A DNA stretch of 64,000 nucleotides from Rhodoligotrophos defluvii (GTDB lineage: Bacteria; Pseudomonadota; Alphaproteobacteria; Rhizobiales; Im1). Made by a program: the position numbers and the translations under genes. Below, piece by piece: positions 9,347 through 17,302 of the stretch. The DNA lies in contig NZ_SZZM01000008.1 in assembly GCF_005281615.1 (NCBI RefSeq), positions 62,001-126,000 of the forward strand. The letters run 5' to 3'. The notes below the pieces were generated by a model, which worked only from the letters and a program-made list of their open reading frames with translations, was not told where the DNA came from and did no database searches. The stretch's first letter is position 1. Every line of letters begins with the position of its first letter.

Positions 9347-9363
9347 GGTTTTCTTGGAAAACC
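9347..9363. promoter_or_regulatory. small inverted repeat upstream of the dehydratase gene
   Basis: GGTTTT and AAAACC arms around a 5-bp centre lie 29 bp before the ATG at 9392, in an AT-rich 238-bp leader (9154-9391) that otherwise holds no gene. It may be an operator or part of a promoter; short palindromes also arise by chance. Confidence 0.3.
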
Positions 9364-9391
9364 GTTTGATATAAAAACGGGGCGGCTTGCT

Positions 9392-11539
9392 ATGCTGGAT
9401 GACAACATAACCGCAAGTCAAAATCCTTCCAAAACTCTCGCAAATGCATCCAAGCTAAATTTACTGCTGGCCAACGGACGCGGCCAGACCGTCCTGTCCG
9501 CGGGAGCGGGCCGGCTGAAGAAGGCACCGGCGGCCCTGCGCACGCTGATCGCGCGGACGCGGCTGCGTGCGATCGTCAGCGCCACGGTGCGCAATCGGGA
9601 GCTCTATGCCTTGGACCTGGCGCTGAGCGCCGGAGCGCTGGTGCTGGCGACCGTCTTGCGCATCGGTCCGCAGGAGCTGTTGGCGGCCGAGGAGCGGACC
9701 CGCGCCCTGGCCGCCATGACCTGCGCTTTCACGGCGATCTGCGGCGTGACTTTTCCGCTTCTGGGCCTCTATAACCGGCAATGGAAATATGCCTCCATCC
9801 TCGATTATCTAAGCCTGGTCCGGGCCGTTCTCATCGCCTCCTTGGTGCTGATCACCGGCATGTTCTTCTATTCGCGGCTGGCGTTCGTGCCGCGCTCGAC
9901 CATTGCCATCGAGATCACTCTGCTGGTCGCGGCGCTTGCGGCGACCCGGCTCGGTTTCCGGCAGGACGACCTCAAGATCTTCAACGCGGCTCAGCAAAGG
10001 ACGGTAGCCCGTCACGAGCAGCTCGTGCCGGTGCTGCTGGTGGGCGTGGGTCACGAGGCGGATATCTATCTGCGGGCGCTTCAGCGCGACCGGAACGCAA
10101 CCTATTGGCCGGTCGGCTTTCTCGACAATTCGGCCAGCGGAGTCGGCACGACCTTGCGCGGCGTGCCCATTCTAGGCACTACGGACGATTTCGACGCGGT
10201 GTTCGTGGAGCTCGATTACCAGGGCCGCAGACCGCGCCACCTGATCTTCACCATGCCGTTGTCATCTTTCGAGGGCGGTGCGGCCGAGCGGCTGATCCAG
10301 GCGGCGGACCGGCGCGGCCTGGTGGCATCCCGCCTGAGCTCGGCCACAGAACTCAAGACACCGAAGCTCAGCCGTGAGTTCGAACTGCGCCCGATCGAGC
10401 TGACCGATCTGTTGGAGCGGCCGCAGACGGCCCTGGACATGCCCGCTCTGCAGCGGTTCATCTCCGGCCGGCGGGTGCTGGTGACCGGTGCGGGCGGCTC
10501 GATCGGCAGCGAGCTCACCCGCCAGATCGCCGCGCTGGGGCCAGCCAACCTGACCCTGCTCGACAACTGCGAATTCAATCTCTACTCAATCGATCTCGAT
10601 CTCAACGACCGGTTCCCGGCGGTGCCGCGCTCGGCCCATCTGTGCGATGTGCGCGACCTGCGCCGGGTCAACGAGATCTTCGCCCGGTCGCGACCGGAGC
10701 TCGTGTTTCACGCCGCCGCCCTGAAGCATGTGCCCATGGTCGAGCTGAACCCCTGCGAGGGCGCGCTGACCAATGTGTGCGGCACGGTGAACGTGGCGGA
10801 AGCGGCCAAGCGCTGGCGCGCCGCGGCCATGGTGCAGATCTCCACCGACAAGGTCGTCAATTCCACCAGCGTGATGGGGGCGACCAAGCGGCTTGCCGAG
10901 CTCTATTGCCAGGCGCTGGACATCGAGGGCCTGTCGGATCCGCGATCGCCGCGATTCATGACCGTGCGCTTCGGCAATGTGCTGGGCTCGAGCGGCTCGC
11001 TCATCCCGCTGTTCAAGGCGCAACTCGCCCGTGGCGGCCCGCTGACGGTCACCCATCCCGATATGGAGCGGTTTTTCCTGACCATCCGGGAAGCGGTGGA
11101 GCTGACCCTGCAGGCTTCGGCCTACGGCCTCGAAAAGCGCCTGGGGCAGGGCGAGATCTTCGTTCTCGACATGGGCAAGCCCATCAAGATCATCGACATT
11201 GCCCGACGGATGATCCGGCTGGCCGGCTACACGCCCGATCGGGACATCAAGATCGAGATCGTCGGCTGCCGGCCGGGCGAGAAGCTGTTCGAGGAGCTGT
11301 TCGATACGTCGGAAAGGCGTGTCTCGCCGCCGGTGCCCGGCGTGCTGGGCGCAGTGCCGGCCCCGGTGCCGCTGCCGGTGCTGCATGAGGCTTTCGCGCT
11401 GCTTCAGTCCTGCGCGACGATGGGCGATTGCGACGGCCTGTTCCGTGCCATTCGCCGGATATTGCCTCGGTTCCGGGAGGAACTCACCGACCGCGCGCCG
11501 CAGCGCAGCCGGCGGCAGGCGGAGCACGTGCTGCACTGA
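9392..11539 (+). CDS. FlaA1/CapD/WbpM-type membrane-bound nucleotide-sugar 4,6-dehydratase
   Basis: 715 residues. Seen: four hydrophobic segments in the first 190 residues, then a CoA-binding-like Rossmann domain (LLVGVGHEADIYLRAL), then an extended-SDR domain with VTGAGGSIGSELTRQI near residue 365. The active-site segment is STDKVVNSTSVMGATKR, where Met replaces the usual SDR Tyr, as known for the WbpM/FlaA1 group. These enzymes dehydrate UDP-GlcNAc-type sugars to 4-keto-6-deoxy products, which fits the DegT aminotransferase at 1.4 kb. I chose ATG 9392; an in-frame TTG at 9317 lacks a ribosome site. The stop overlaps the next start by 1 bp. Confidence 0.86.
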   Translation: MLDDNITASQNPSKTLANASKLNLLLANGRGQTVLSAGAGRLKKAPAALRTLIARTRLRAIVSATVRNRELYALDLALSAGALVLATVLRIGPQELLAAEERTRALAAMTCAFTAICGVTFPLLGLYNRQWKYASILDYLSLVRAVLIASLVLITGMFFYSRLAFVPRSTIAIEITLLVAALAATRLGFRQDDLKIFNAAQQRTVARHEQLVPVLLVGVGHEADIYLRALQRDRNATYWPVGFLDNSASGVGTTLRGVPILGTTDDFDAVFVELDYQGRRPRHLIFTMPLSSFEGGAAERLIQAADRRGLVASRLSSATELKTPKLSREFELRPIELTDLLERPQTALDMPALQRFISGRRVLVTGAGGSIGSELTRQIAALGPANLTLLDNCEFNLYSIDLDLNDRFPAVPRSAHLCDVRDLRRVNEIFARSRPELVFHAAALKHVPMVELNPCEGALTNVCGTVNVAEAAKRWRAAAMVQISTDKVVNSTSVMGATKRLAELYCQALDIEGLSDPRSPRFMTVRFGNVLGSSGSLIPLFKAQLARGGPLTVTHPDMERFFLTIREAVELTLQASAYGLEKRLGQGEIFVLDMGKPIKIIDIARRMIRLAGYTPDRDIKIEIVGCRPGEKLFEELFDTSERRVSPPVPGVLGAVPAPVPLPVLHEAFALLQSCATMGDCDGLFRAIRRILPRFREELTDRAPQRSRRQAEHVLH

Positions 11540-13011
11540 TGGGAGTGGTTCCGGCAAAGCACTGGGCGAGGACGGTCCGGCTCGGGGCCGCCGTATTAGC
11601 TGCCGGCCTTTTCACGACGGCCGTGCCCGCCGGCGCTGCGGATGCGCGGCTGGCGGCCAAGGCGCGCGACGCGCTGGTCCGCGCCGCGACGTTCTATTCC
11701 GGGCTGTCCGTGCGCGGTTCTTACGTCTGGGACTATGCCGCGGATCTCAGCGTGAGAAAGGGCGAGGGAAAGGCAAGCCCCACCACCGGATGGGTGCAGC
11801 CGCCCGGGACGCCTGCCGTCGGCGCGGCATTCCTGCGGGTTTTCGAGGTCACCGGCGATGCGCGATGGCTGGATGCTGCGCGCAAGGCGGGCGAGGCTCT
11901 GGTCGAGACGCAGCTGATATCCGGCGGCTGGTACTATTCCATCGAGACGAACCGCACCCTGCAGTCGGCATGGTGCTACCGGGCGCGGCAGATCACGCCC
12001 GAGGCCTGCGAGGCCATGGGCGAAAACCGCGTGCGCAACCGAACCGTGCTCGACGACAACAACAGCCAGAGTGCGCTGCTCTTCCTGATAGAGCTCGACC
12101 GCGCGCTGGGCGGCAAGGATCGCGCCGTTCACGACGCGCTGCTCTATGGTCTCGAGAAGATCGCGCAGGCCCAGTATCCGAGCGGTGCCTGGCCGGTGAT
12201 GTTCGACGAGCGGCCGAAGATGAAGGACGTGCCGCCTGCGCCAGCCGCCAGCCTGCCGGACACCTGGCCGCGCACATGGGTGAAGCCGGAGGGCGGGCCT
12301 TACTACATTCTCAACGACAATCTGGTGCGGGATACGGTTTACCTGTTCCTTCAGGCGGAGCGCCATTTCGACAATCCGGCCTTTCTGCGGAGCGCAACGC
12401 GCGCCGGCGAGTTCTTGCTCAAGGCACAGCTGCCCAAGCCGCAACGGGGTTGGGCGCAGACCTATGATGAAAAGATGCAGCCGGTGTGGGGGCGGAAGTT
12501 CGAGCCGCCGGCGGTGGCATCCCGCGAGACGGCCGGCGCCATCGCCTGTCTGATCGAGCTTTACGGACGGACCGGCGATGCGCGGCTGCTGGACAGCGCC
12601 AAGGAAGCGGCCGACTGGCTGCGTTCGGTTCAACTGCCGGACGGGGACTGGGCGCGGTTCTACGAGCTCGGCACCAACAGAGCGCTCTATATGAGCAACG
12701 ACGAGCAGCTCACCTATGAGGCTCAGGACCTTCTCAGCCACTACGGGATGAAAGGACGCCAGAGCGTACCGCAAGCCCTTGCGCTGGTGAAAGAGATCGA
12801 CGCCGGCAAGCCGGTGCGCAAGCGGCCGCCGTGGCCATCGGTCGCCGACCGGATGACGCCGTCCGAGGTGGAGGAGAGGACGCGCGCGCTGGTTGCAACG
12901 CTCGATGGGCAAGGGCGGTGGGTGGAGGACGGCTGGATCCGGAGCGCTACCTTTGTGGATGCAGTATTCGTCATGGCGAAGTTTCTGGACTATGCTGAGG
13001 ACGCGCCGTAA
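11539..13011 (+). CDS. exported (alpha/alpha)-barrel polysaccharide lyase, PL10 pectate-lyase-like
   Basis: 490 residues with a signal peptide (basic start, hydrophobic 17-33, cleavage likely after AGAADA). Seen: repeated Trp/Tyr-rich helical-barrel elements such as GGWYYSIETN, AQYPSGAWPVMF, RGWAQTYDEKMQPVWGRKFEPP and SRETAGAIACLIELY, which resemble the Pec_lyase (PL10) family. The DNNSQ segment near residue 173 echoes its catalytic cleft. It would cleave an acidic polysaccharide in the periplasm or outside, perhaps trimming the polymer made by this locus, as secreted lyases do in alginate-type clusters. The family call is from motif memory. It starts 1 bp inside the dehydratase stop. Confidence 0.65.
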   Translation: MGVVPAKHWARTVRLGAAVLAAGLFTTAVPAGAADARLAAKARDALVRAATFYSGLSVRGSYVWDYAADLSVRKGEGKASPTTGWVQPPGTPAVGAAFLRVFEVTGDARWLDAARKAGEALVETQLISGGWYYSIETNRTLQSAWCYRARQITPEACEAMGENRVRNRTVLDDNNSQSALLFLIELDRALGGKDRAVHDALLYGLEKIAQAQYPSGAWPVMFDERPKMKDVPPAPAASLPDTWPRTWVKPEGGPYYILNDNLVRDTVYLFLQAERHFDNPAFLRSATRAGEFLLKAQLPKPQRGWAQTYDEKMQPVWGRKFEPPAVASRETAGAIACLIELYGRTGDARLLDSAKEAADWLRSVQLPDGDWARFYELGTNRALYMSNDEQLTYEAQDLLSHYGMKGRQSVPQALALVKEIDAGKPVRKRPPWPSVADRMTPSEVEERTRALVATLDGQGRWVEDGWIRSATFVDAVFVMAKFLDYAEDAP

Positions 13012-13056
13012 CGGCAGCCAGTCCTGCCGTCGGGGGCTCGAGGCTTCGGGGTCCGC

Positions 13057-15141
13057 ATGTTGTCGCGCCTGCCCATAATCTCTGCCTTGGCGGCCTATGT
13101 GCTCAGCTTGTTCGCTGCCTATGCGCCCGGCTTCGCGCGCCGGGGCAAGATCTTCCGCCTCATTGCGCTGTTCTGCGATGGCCATGTGGTGCGGACGCGC
13201 TATGGCGTGCGCATGCATGTCAACCGCAAGGACAGGACCAACCAGTTCTGCATTCTCGGCACCTATGACAATGTCGCACGCGAGATCGACAAGCTCAGTC
13301 CCGGCATGTGCTTTATCGACATCGGGGCCAATGCGGGGCTGTTCACGCTGATGGCAGCCGAGCGGGTCGGGCCGGACGGCGTGGTGATCGCCTTCGAGCC
13401 ATCGCCCGAGCAATATGGTTATCTCGTGCGGAATATCAGAGCCAATGGCGTGCACAACGTGCTGCCGCTGCAGCTGGCAGTGACTGACCGAACGGAACGG
13501 GTGGCCTTCTCGGCGCACGCAACGGCACACAGCGGAAGGCATCATATCCGTGCCCGCGGCGAAGAAGGTTCGTTTCCGGTGTTCGGCGTCAGGGTGGCGG
13601 AGGATTTTACTGCGGCGGCCGCCTTTTGCGGCCGGCGCAAGACCATGATCAAGATCGATGTGGAGGGTTTCGAGCTTCAGGTGGTGCAGGGAATCCGGCA
13701 GCTGATCCAGCAACTGCAGGTGGTCTCAGCGATCATCGAGGTCGATGCAGGCTCGCTCGGGCGGTATGGATCGACGCCGGAAGCCCTCTATGCCGAGCTG
13801 GCGGCGCTCGGTCTTGCCGCCTCGTCCAAGCCAACCGTCGCCTCCCACTATGATGAGGTGTTTGTGCGCAAGGACTTGGCCGGCACGTGGGAGAGGCGCC
13901 CCGACGCCGTGTCTTTACCGACACGGGCCGCCATTCGTGCCACGCATGCCGGGCTTGGCCAGCGGGTCGGCTGGCTCGCAGGATCGGTTGCGGCAGCCTA
14001 TGCGCTGGTGCTCGCCTTCGTGGCCGTGGTCGACCCCTATGGGGTCACGGAAATCGTCTCCATACCGGGCATCAATGCGCAGAAGACCCAGCGCCTGGAA
14101 GGGGGTGGGCGGGTCGAGAAGTCGCTGGCGCTCTGGCGCGAGGACCACGACGCGGTCATCCTGGGCAGCACCTCGGCTCTGATGGGCATCAATCCGGACA
14201 GTCCGGCCTTTGCGGGTCTCAACGCCTATAATGCCGCCATTCCGGGTGCGACCATGGCGGAGATCCATGCGGTGGGGCAGTTCCTGCTGAACCACGGGCG
14301 GCCCAAGGTGCTTGTCATTGGCCTCGAATTCTCGATGTTCGAAGCCGACCGGACCATAGCCAAGGACTTCGAGCAGTCGGGCTTCGATGGTGACTGGATG
14401 CCGGCCGTCTATGCCCGCGCGCTGGGCTCGCCGCAGGCGCTGATCGACGCGCTGCAGACGGTCTATCACAACATGCGCGGCGTGCCCGAACGCACGCGGG
14501 ACGACGGCTTTCAGGGGATGAACAAGACGCCCGATTTCGACTACCGCGAAGCTTTCACGGAGATCTTGGCGCGGGAATTCCTGGTGCGCGACTGGCATTA
14601 TGCGGATTTCGACTATGACCCGGGCCGGGTGCGGCTGCTGGCGGACCTGCTGCAGCGCTTCGGGCAGACAGATACGCAGGTGCGGGTGTTCGTGTCACCA
14701 ATCCATGCGCGCCAGCTGGAGGCGATCGTGGCCAAGGGCATCTACCCGGTTTACGAGACCTGGCTGCGGGACCTTGCGGCCGTAGCCGATGCGAATGCGC
14801 AGGCGGAGATCTGGGATTTCAGCGGCTATAATTCTGTCACCACGGAAGAGGTGCCGGACTGGGGCGATAAACGCCAGGATATGATGTGGTACTGGAATTC
14901 GGCCCGCTACACCCCGGCAACCGGCGAGGTGATGATCGCGAGCATGCTCGGCGCGACCGGTGGCGCAGTGCAGCCGCTGCCCGGCTTCGGCCGGCCGCTG
15001 AGCGTGGCCGGCATCGAGAGGATCCTCGAAGAGAACCGCGCCGGCAGGCAGGCCTATAGCCTCGCACATGGCGATGAGGTTGCCGACGTGGAGCGGCTGG
15101 TGCGCGAGGCCGCGGCAAAGCTCTCCGCCCACAGCATGTAG
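13057..15141 (+). CDS. fusion of FkbM-type methyltransferase and SGNH-like domain
   Basis: 694 residues in two parts. Residues 1-275: an FkbM SAM methyltransferase with MCFIDIGANAGLFTL, IAFEPSPEQYGYL and IKIDVEGFELQVVQG. After a hydrophobic helix near 307-330, residues 360-640 look like the AlgX/AlgJ/DltD-type SGNH domain, with DAVILGSTSALMGINP, YNAAIPGATMAEIHA, LVIGLEFSMF and WDFSGYNSVTTE. Where related proteins carry Ser, then Asp-x-x-His, this one has Thr372, Asn614 and Arg617, so the second domain may be catalytically dead. The helix would place one domain across the membrane from the other. It follows the lyase gene by 45 bp. Confidence 0.75.
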   Translation: MLSRLPIISALAAYVLSLFAAYAPGFARRGKIFRLIALFCDGHVVRTRYGVRMHVNRKDRTNQFCILGTYDNVAREIDKLSPGMCFIDIGANAGLFTLMAAERVGPDGVVIAFEPSPEQYGYLVRNIRANGVHNVLPLQLAVTDRTERVAFSAHATAHSGRHHIRARGEEGSFPVFGVRVAEDFTAAAAFCGRRKTMIKIDVEGFELQVVQGIRQLIQQLQVVSAIIEVDAGSLGRYGSTPEALYAELAALGLAASSKPTVASHYDEVFVRKDLAGTWERRPDAVSLPTRAAIRATHAGLGQRVGWLAGSVAAAYALVLAFVAVVDPYGVTEIVSIPGINAQKTQRLEGGGRVEKSLALWREDHDAVILGSTSALMGINPDSPAFAGLNAYNAAIPGATMAEIHAVGQFLLNHGRPKVLVIGLEFSMFEADRTIAKDFEQSGFDGDWMPAVYARALGSPQALIDALQTVYHNMRGVPERTRDDGFQGMNKTPDFDYREAFTEILAREFLVRDWHYADFDYDPGRVRLLADLLQRFGQTDTQVRVFVSPIHARQLEAIVAKGIYPVYETWLRDLAAVADANAQAEIWDFSGYNSVTTEEVPDWGDKRQDMMWYWNSARYTPATGEVMIASMLGATGGAVQPLPGFGRPLSVAGIERILEENRAGRQAYSLAHGDEVADVERLVREAAAKLSAHSM

Positions 15142-15248
15142 CAGCCGGATTGCCTGAACCGTTCCGAGCGCGCGAGCGAGCGCCTTGCCTCCACGCGTGT
15201 TTACCGGTTACTCAGGGGGAGATTTTGCGCCTACCCAGGAGGGCAGAC

Positions 15249-15944
15249 TTGGACAGGTTGGATGTCGCGAACGAGGCCGCCGCGGAGGCCTTCGATCGGC
15301 TGATGCGCGAGCGGTGGAGCTGCCGCGCGTTTCGGCCCGACCCCGTACCGCGCGACACGATCGCATCAATTATCGCCGCCGCGCAGCATACGGCCTCGTG
15401 GTGCAACACCCAGCCCTGGCGGCTCACCGTCATGTCGAGCGAGGAGACCTCGCGCTTTCGGCAGGAGCTTTACGCCTATGCGGCGTCCGACCCCGAGCCG
15501 GATCCGGACATCCCGTGGCCCAGCTATCAGGGCGTTTATCTCGATCGCCGGCGCGAGGTGGGGTGGATGCTTTACGACGCCGTTGGGGTGAAGAAGGGCG
15601 ACCGAGAGGGCTCTCGACTCCAGGCGCTGGAGAACTTCCGGTTCTTCGGCGCGCCGCATGTGGCGCTGCTGACCACCGACCGCGCGCTCGGGGTCTATGG
15701 CATTCTCGACTGCGGCGGCTTCATCCAGAGCTTCATGCTGGCGGCGCTGTCCCGCGGTGTCGCCTCCATTGCGCAGGCGGCGATCGCCTCCTACGGCAGC
15801 TTCGTGCGCAAGCGGCTCGGCATCGGCGACGACCGGGTGCTGATCTGCGGAATTTCCTTCGGCTATCCGGATCTCTCCCACCCGGCGAACAGCTTCAAGG
15901 CACCGCGGGCGGATGTGCCGGACGTGGCGGAATTTCGGGAGTGA
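15249..15944 (+). CDS. nitroreductase-family FMN oxidoreductase
   Basis: 231 residues from a TTG start with AGGAGGG 5 bp upstream; a second possible TTG start at 15225 also has a purine-rich site. Seen: RWSCRAFRPDPVP followed by AQHTASWCNTQPW, the classic FMN-binding opening of nitroreductases, and a C-terminal VLICGISFGYPD. Family members are dimeric NAD(P)H-dependent flavoenzymes reducing nitro groups, quinones or enones. It follows the FkbM fusion gene by about 107 bp, and nothing ties it to glycan synthesis. The natural substrate is unknown. Confidence 0.82.
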   Translation: MDRLDVANEAAAEAFDRLMRERWSCRAFRPDPVPRDTIASIIAAAQHTASWCNTQPWRLTVMSSEETSRFRQELYAYAASDPEPDPDIPWPSYQGVYLDRRREVGWMLYDAVGVKKGDREGSRLQALENFRFFGAPHVALLTTDRALGVYGILDCGGFIQSFMLAALSRGVASIAQAAIASYGSFVRKRLGIGDDRVLICGISFGYPDLSHPANSFKAPRADVPDVAEFRE

Positions 15945-15963
15945 GCGCTGCCGGAGCACTGCC

Positions 15964-16056
15964 CCTTTTCTTGGGATCGCGGAACCGCCTCGCAAGTTCT
16001 TGCCTTCTCGCGTTTTCTTCACGCGAACCGGCATCCACTTCGCTCGAAAATGCTCT
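15964..16056. repeat. dispersed palindromic repeat, copy B (RIME-like)
   Basis: About 93 bp containing TCGCGGAACCGCCTCGCAAG and TTCACGCGAACCGGCATCC, ending CGCTCGAAAATGCTCTA. The left inverted end (AGAGCGTTT) is missing compared with copies C and D, so this copy is truncated or eroded at its 5' side. It lies between the nitroreductase and methyltransferase genes. Confidence 0.72.
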
Positions 16057-16131
16057 ACTGCGCGCAAGTCGATTTCGTCAGGTTTTCCCGCTGCGAGCGT
16101 CAGGATCTTAATCCTCCAACTCCACAAGGCC

Positions 16132-16200
16132 CCTGTACAAGAATGGTCGTTCGTCACGTTCGGTGAACATGCGCAGCCCTGCCGGTTGCGTTTGTACAGG
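16132..16200. promoter_or_regulatory. inverted pair of TGTACA sites upstream of a methyltransferase
   Basis: CCTGTACAA at 16132-16140 and its exact reverse complement TTGTACAGG at 16192-16200 face each other exactly 60 bp apart, just before the start at 16212. Each arm holds the palindrome TGTACA. The spacing of about six helical turns would suit two dimers of one regulator bound on the same face. No regulator gene is adjacent. Confidence 0.4.
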
Positions 16201-16211
16201 GAGCAGCGCCG

Positions 16212-17156
16212 GTGCTGGCAAGCCAGTCCGAATGTCTTGAGTTGCTCAGGTGTCCGCGAACCGGCAGCGCCCTCATCAGGGTGGGCGACAAGCTCGTCGC
16301 GCAAGCCGACGGTCCCAAGCCGCCGCCGGACTATCCCGTCATCGATGGGATCCCCGTCCTGATCGATTTCGCCAATTCGGTGCTGACCGAAGAGGAGGTG
16401 CTGGCGCGTGCCGGCACCAGCGCCATCGAGCGGCCGCGCTATAGCGGCGCCGCGGCGCGGGTCAAGCGCCTGGTTTCCCCGCAGAAGGCTTCGACCCGCA
16501 GGAACGTTCAGCAGCTCGTTTCGCATCTGGCGCGCCTGGGCTCGTCACGGGTGCTGGTGGTGGGCGGCGGGAGCGTCGGCCAGGGCATGGCGCCGCTTTA
16601 CGAGCATCCGTCCATCAAGCTGTTCAGCTTCGACATCTATCGCTCCGAGCTTACCCATTTCATTGCGGATGCTCATCAGATGCCACTCGCGTCCGACAGC
16701 TTCGATGCGGTGGTCGTGCAGGCGGTGCTGGAGCATGTGCTGCAGCCGCAACAGGTGGTGAATGAAATCTGGCGCGTGCTCAAGCCGTCTGGCCTGGTCT
16801 ATGCGGAAACGCCGTTCATGCAGCAGGTGCACGAGGGCGCCTATGACTTCACCCGGTTCACCGAAAGCGGGCACCGCTACCTCTTTCGCGATTTCGAGCT
16901 GATCTCGTCCGGCGCCAGCGGGGGCCCCGGCCTGCAGTTCATGTGGTCGGCCGATTATCTCGCGCGCGGTGTATTCCGGTCGGCCAAAGCGGGCAAGGCG
17001 GCCAAGCTCCTGTTGTTCTGGACCCAATATCTCGATCGCATCATTCCGGCGGAATTCGCAGTCGATGGGGCGAGCGGCGTCTACTTCCTGGGGGCGAAGT
17101 CGACCAGCCGCCTTCAGCCATCGGAAATCATCAGGCACTACAAGGGCGCGCAATAA
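16212..17156 (+). CDS. class I SAM methyltransferase with Trm112-like N-terminus
   Basis: 314 residues from a GTG start. Seen: residues 9-50 read LLRCPRTGSAL then YPVIDGIPVLI, a Trm112/YcaR-like module without a full zinc set, followed by a type-11 methyltransferase with VLVVGGGSVGQG, IADAHQMPLASDSFDAVV, LEHVLQP and VLKPSGLVYAETPF. The SAM-binding glycine loop is slightly unusual (VGGGSVG). Genes of this make-up are common in glycan clusters and may methylate a sugar. It is preceded by a repeat and an inverted TGTACA pair. The target is not identifiable. Confidence 0.8.
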   Translation: MLASQSECLELLRCPRTGSALIRVGDKLVAQADGPKPPPDYPVIDGIPVLIDFANSVLTEEEVLARAGTSAIERPRYSGAAARVKRLVSPQKASTRRNVQQLVSHLARLGSSRVLVVGGGSVGQGMAPLYEHPSIKLFSFDIYRSELTHFIADAHQMPLASDSFDAVVVQAVLEHVLQPQQVVNEIWRVLKPSGLVYAETPFMQQVHEGAYDFTRFTESGHRYLFRDFELISSGASGGPGLQFMWSADYLARGVFRSAKAGKAAKLLLFWTQYLDRIIPAEFAVDGASGVYFLGAKSTSRLQPSEIIRHYKGAQ

Positions 17157-17302
17157 GGTGTCGCGGCGCATGACCCATCGCGCCCAACCGTGAGACGGCA
17201 ATAACCTCTACCTCAATCAAGTCAACAGAACGCCATCGGCCCGCCTCGACATCGGCGCGTGGCCCGCTGATGCACGTCCATCATGACTGGAGGAACAGAA
17301 GC

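Noticed and set aside
11596-13713. 705-codon minus-strand frame opposite the lyase and FkbM genes
   Set aside because: The plus strand encodes a signal peptide and conserved motifs throughout; the minus frame has none.
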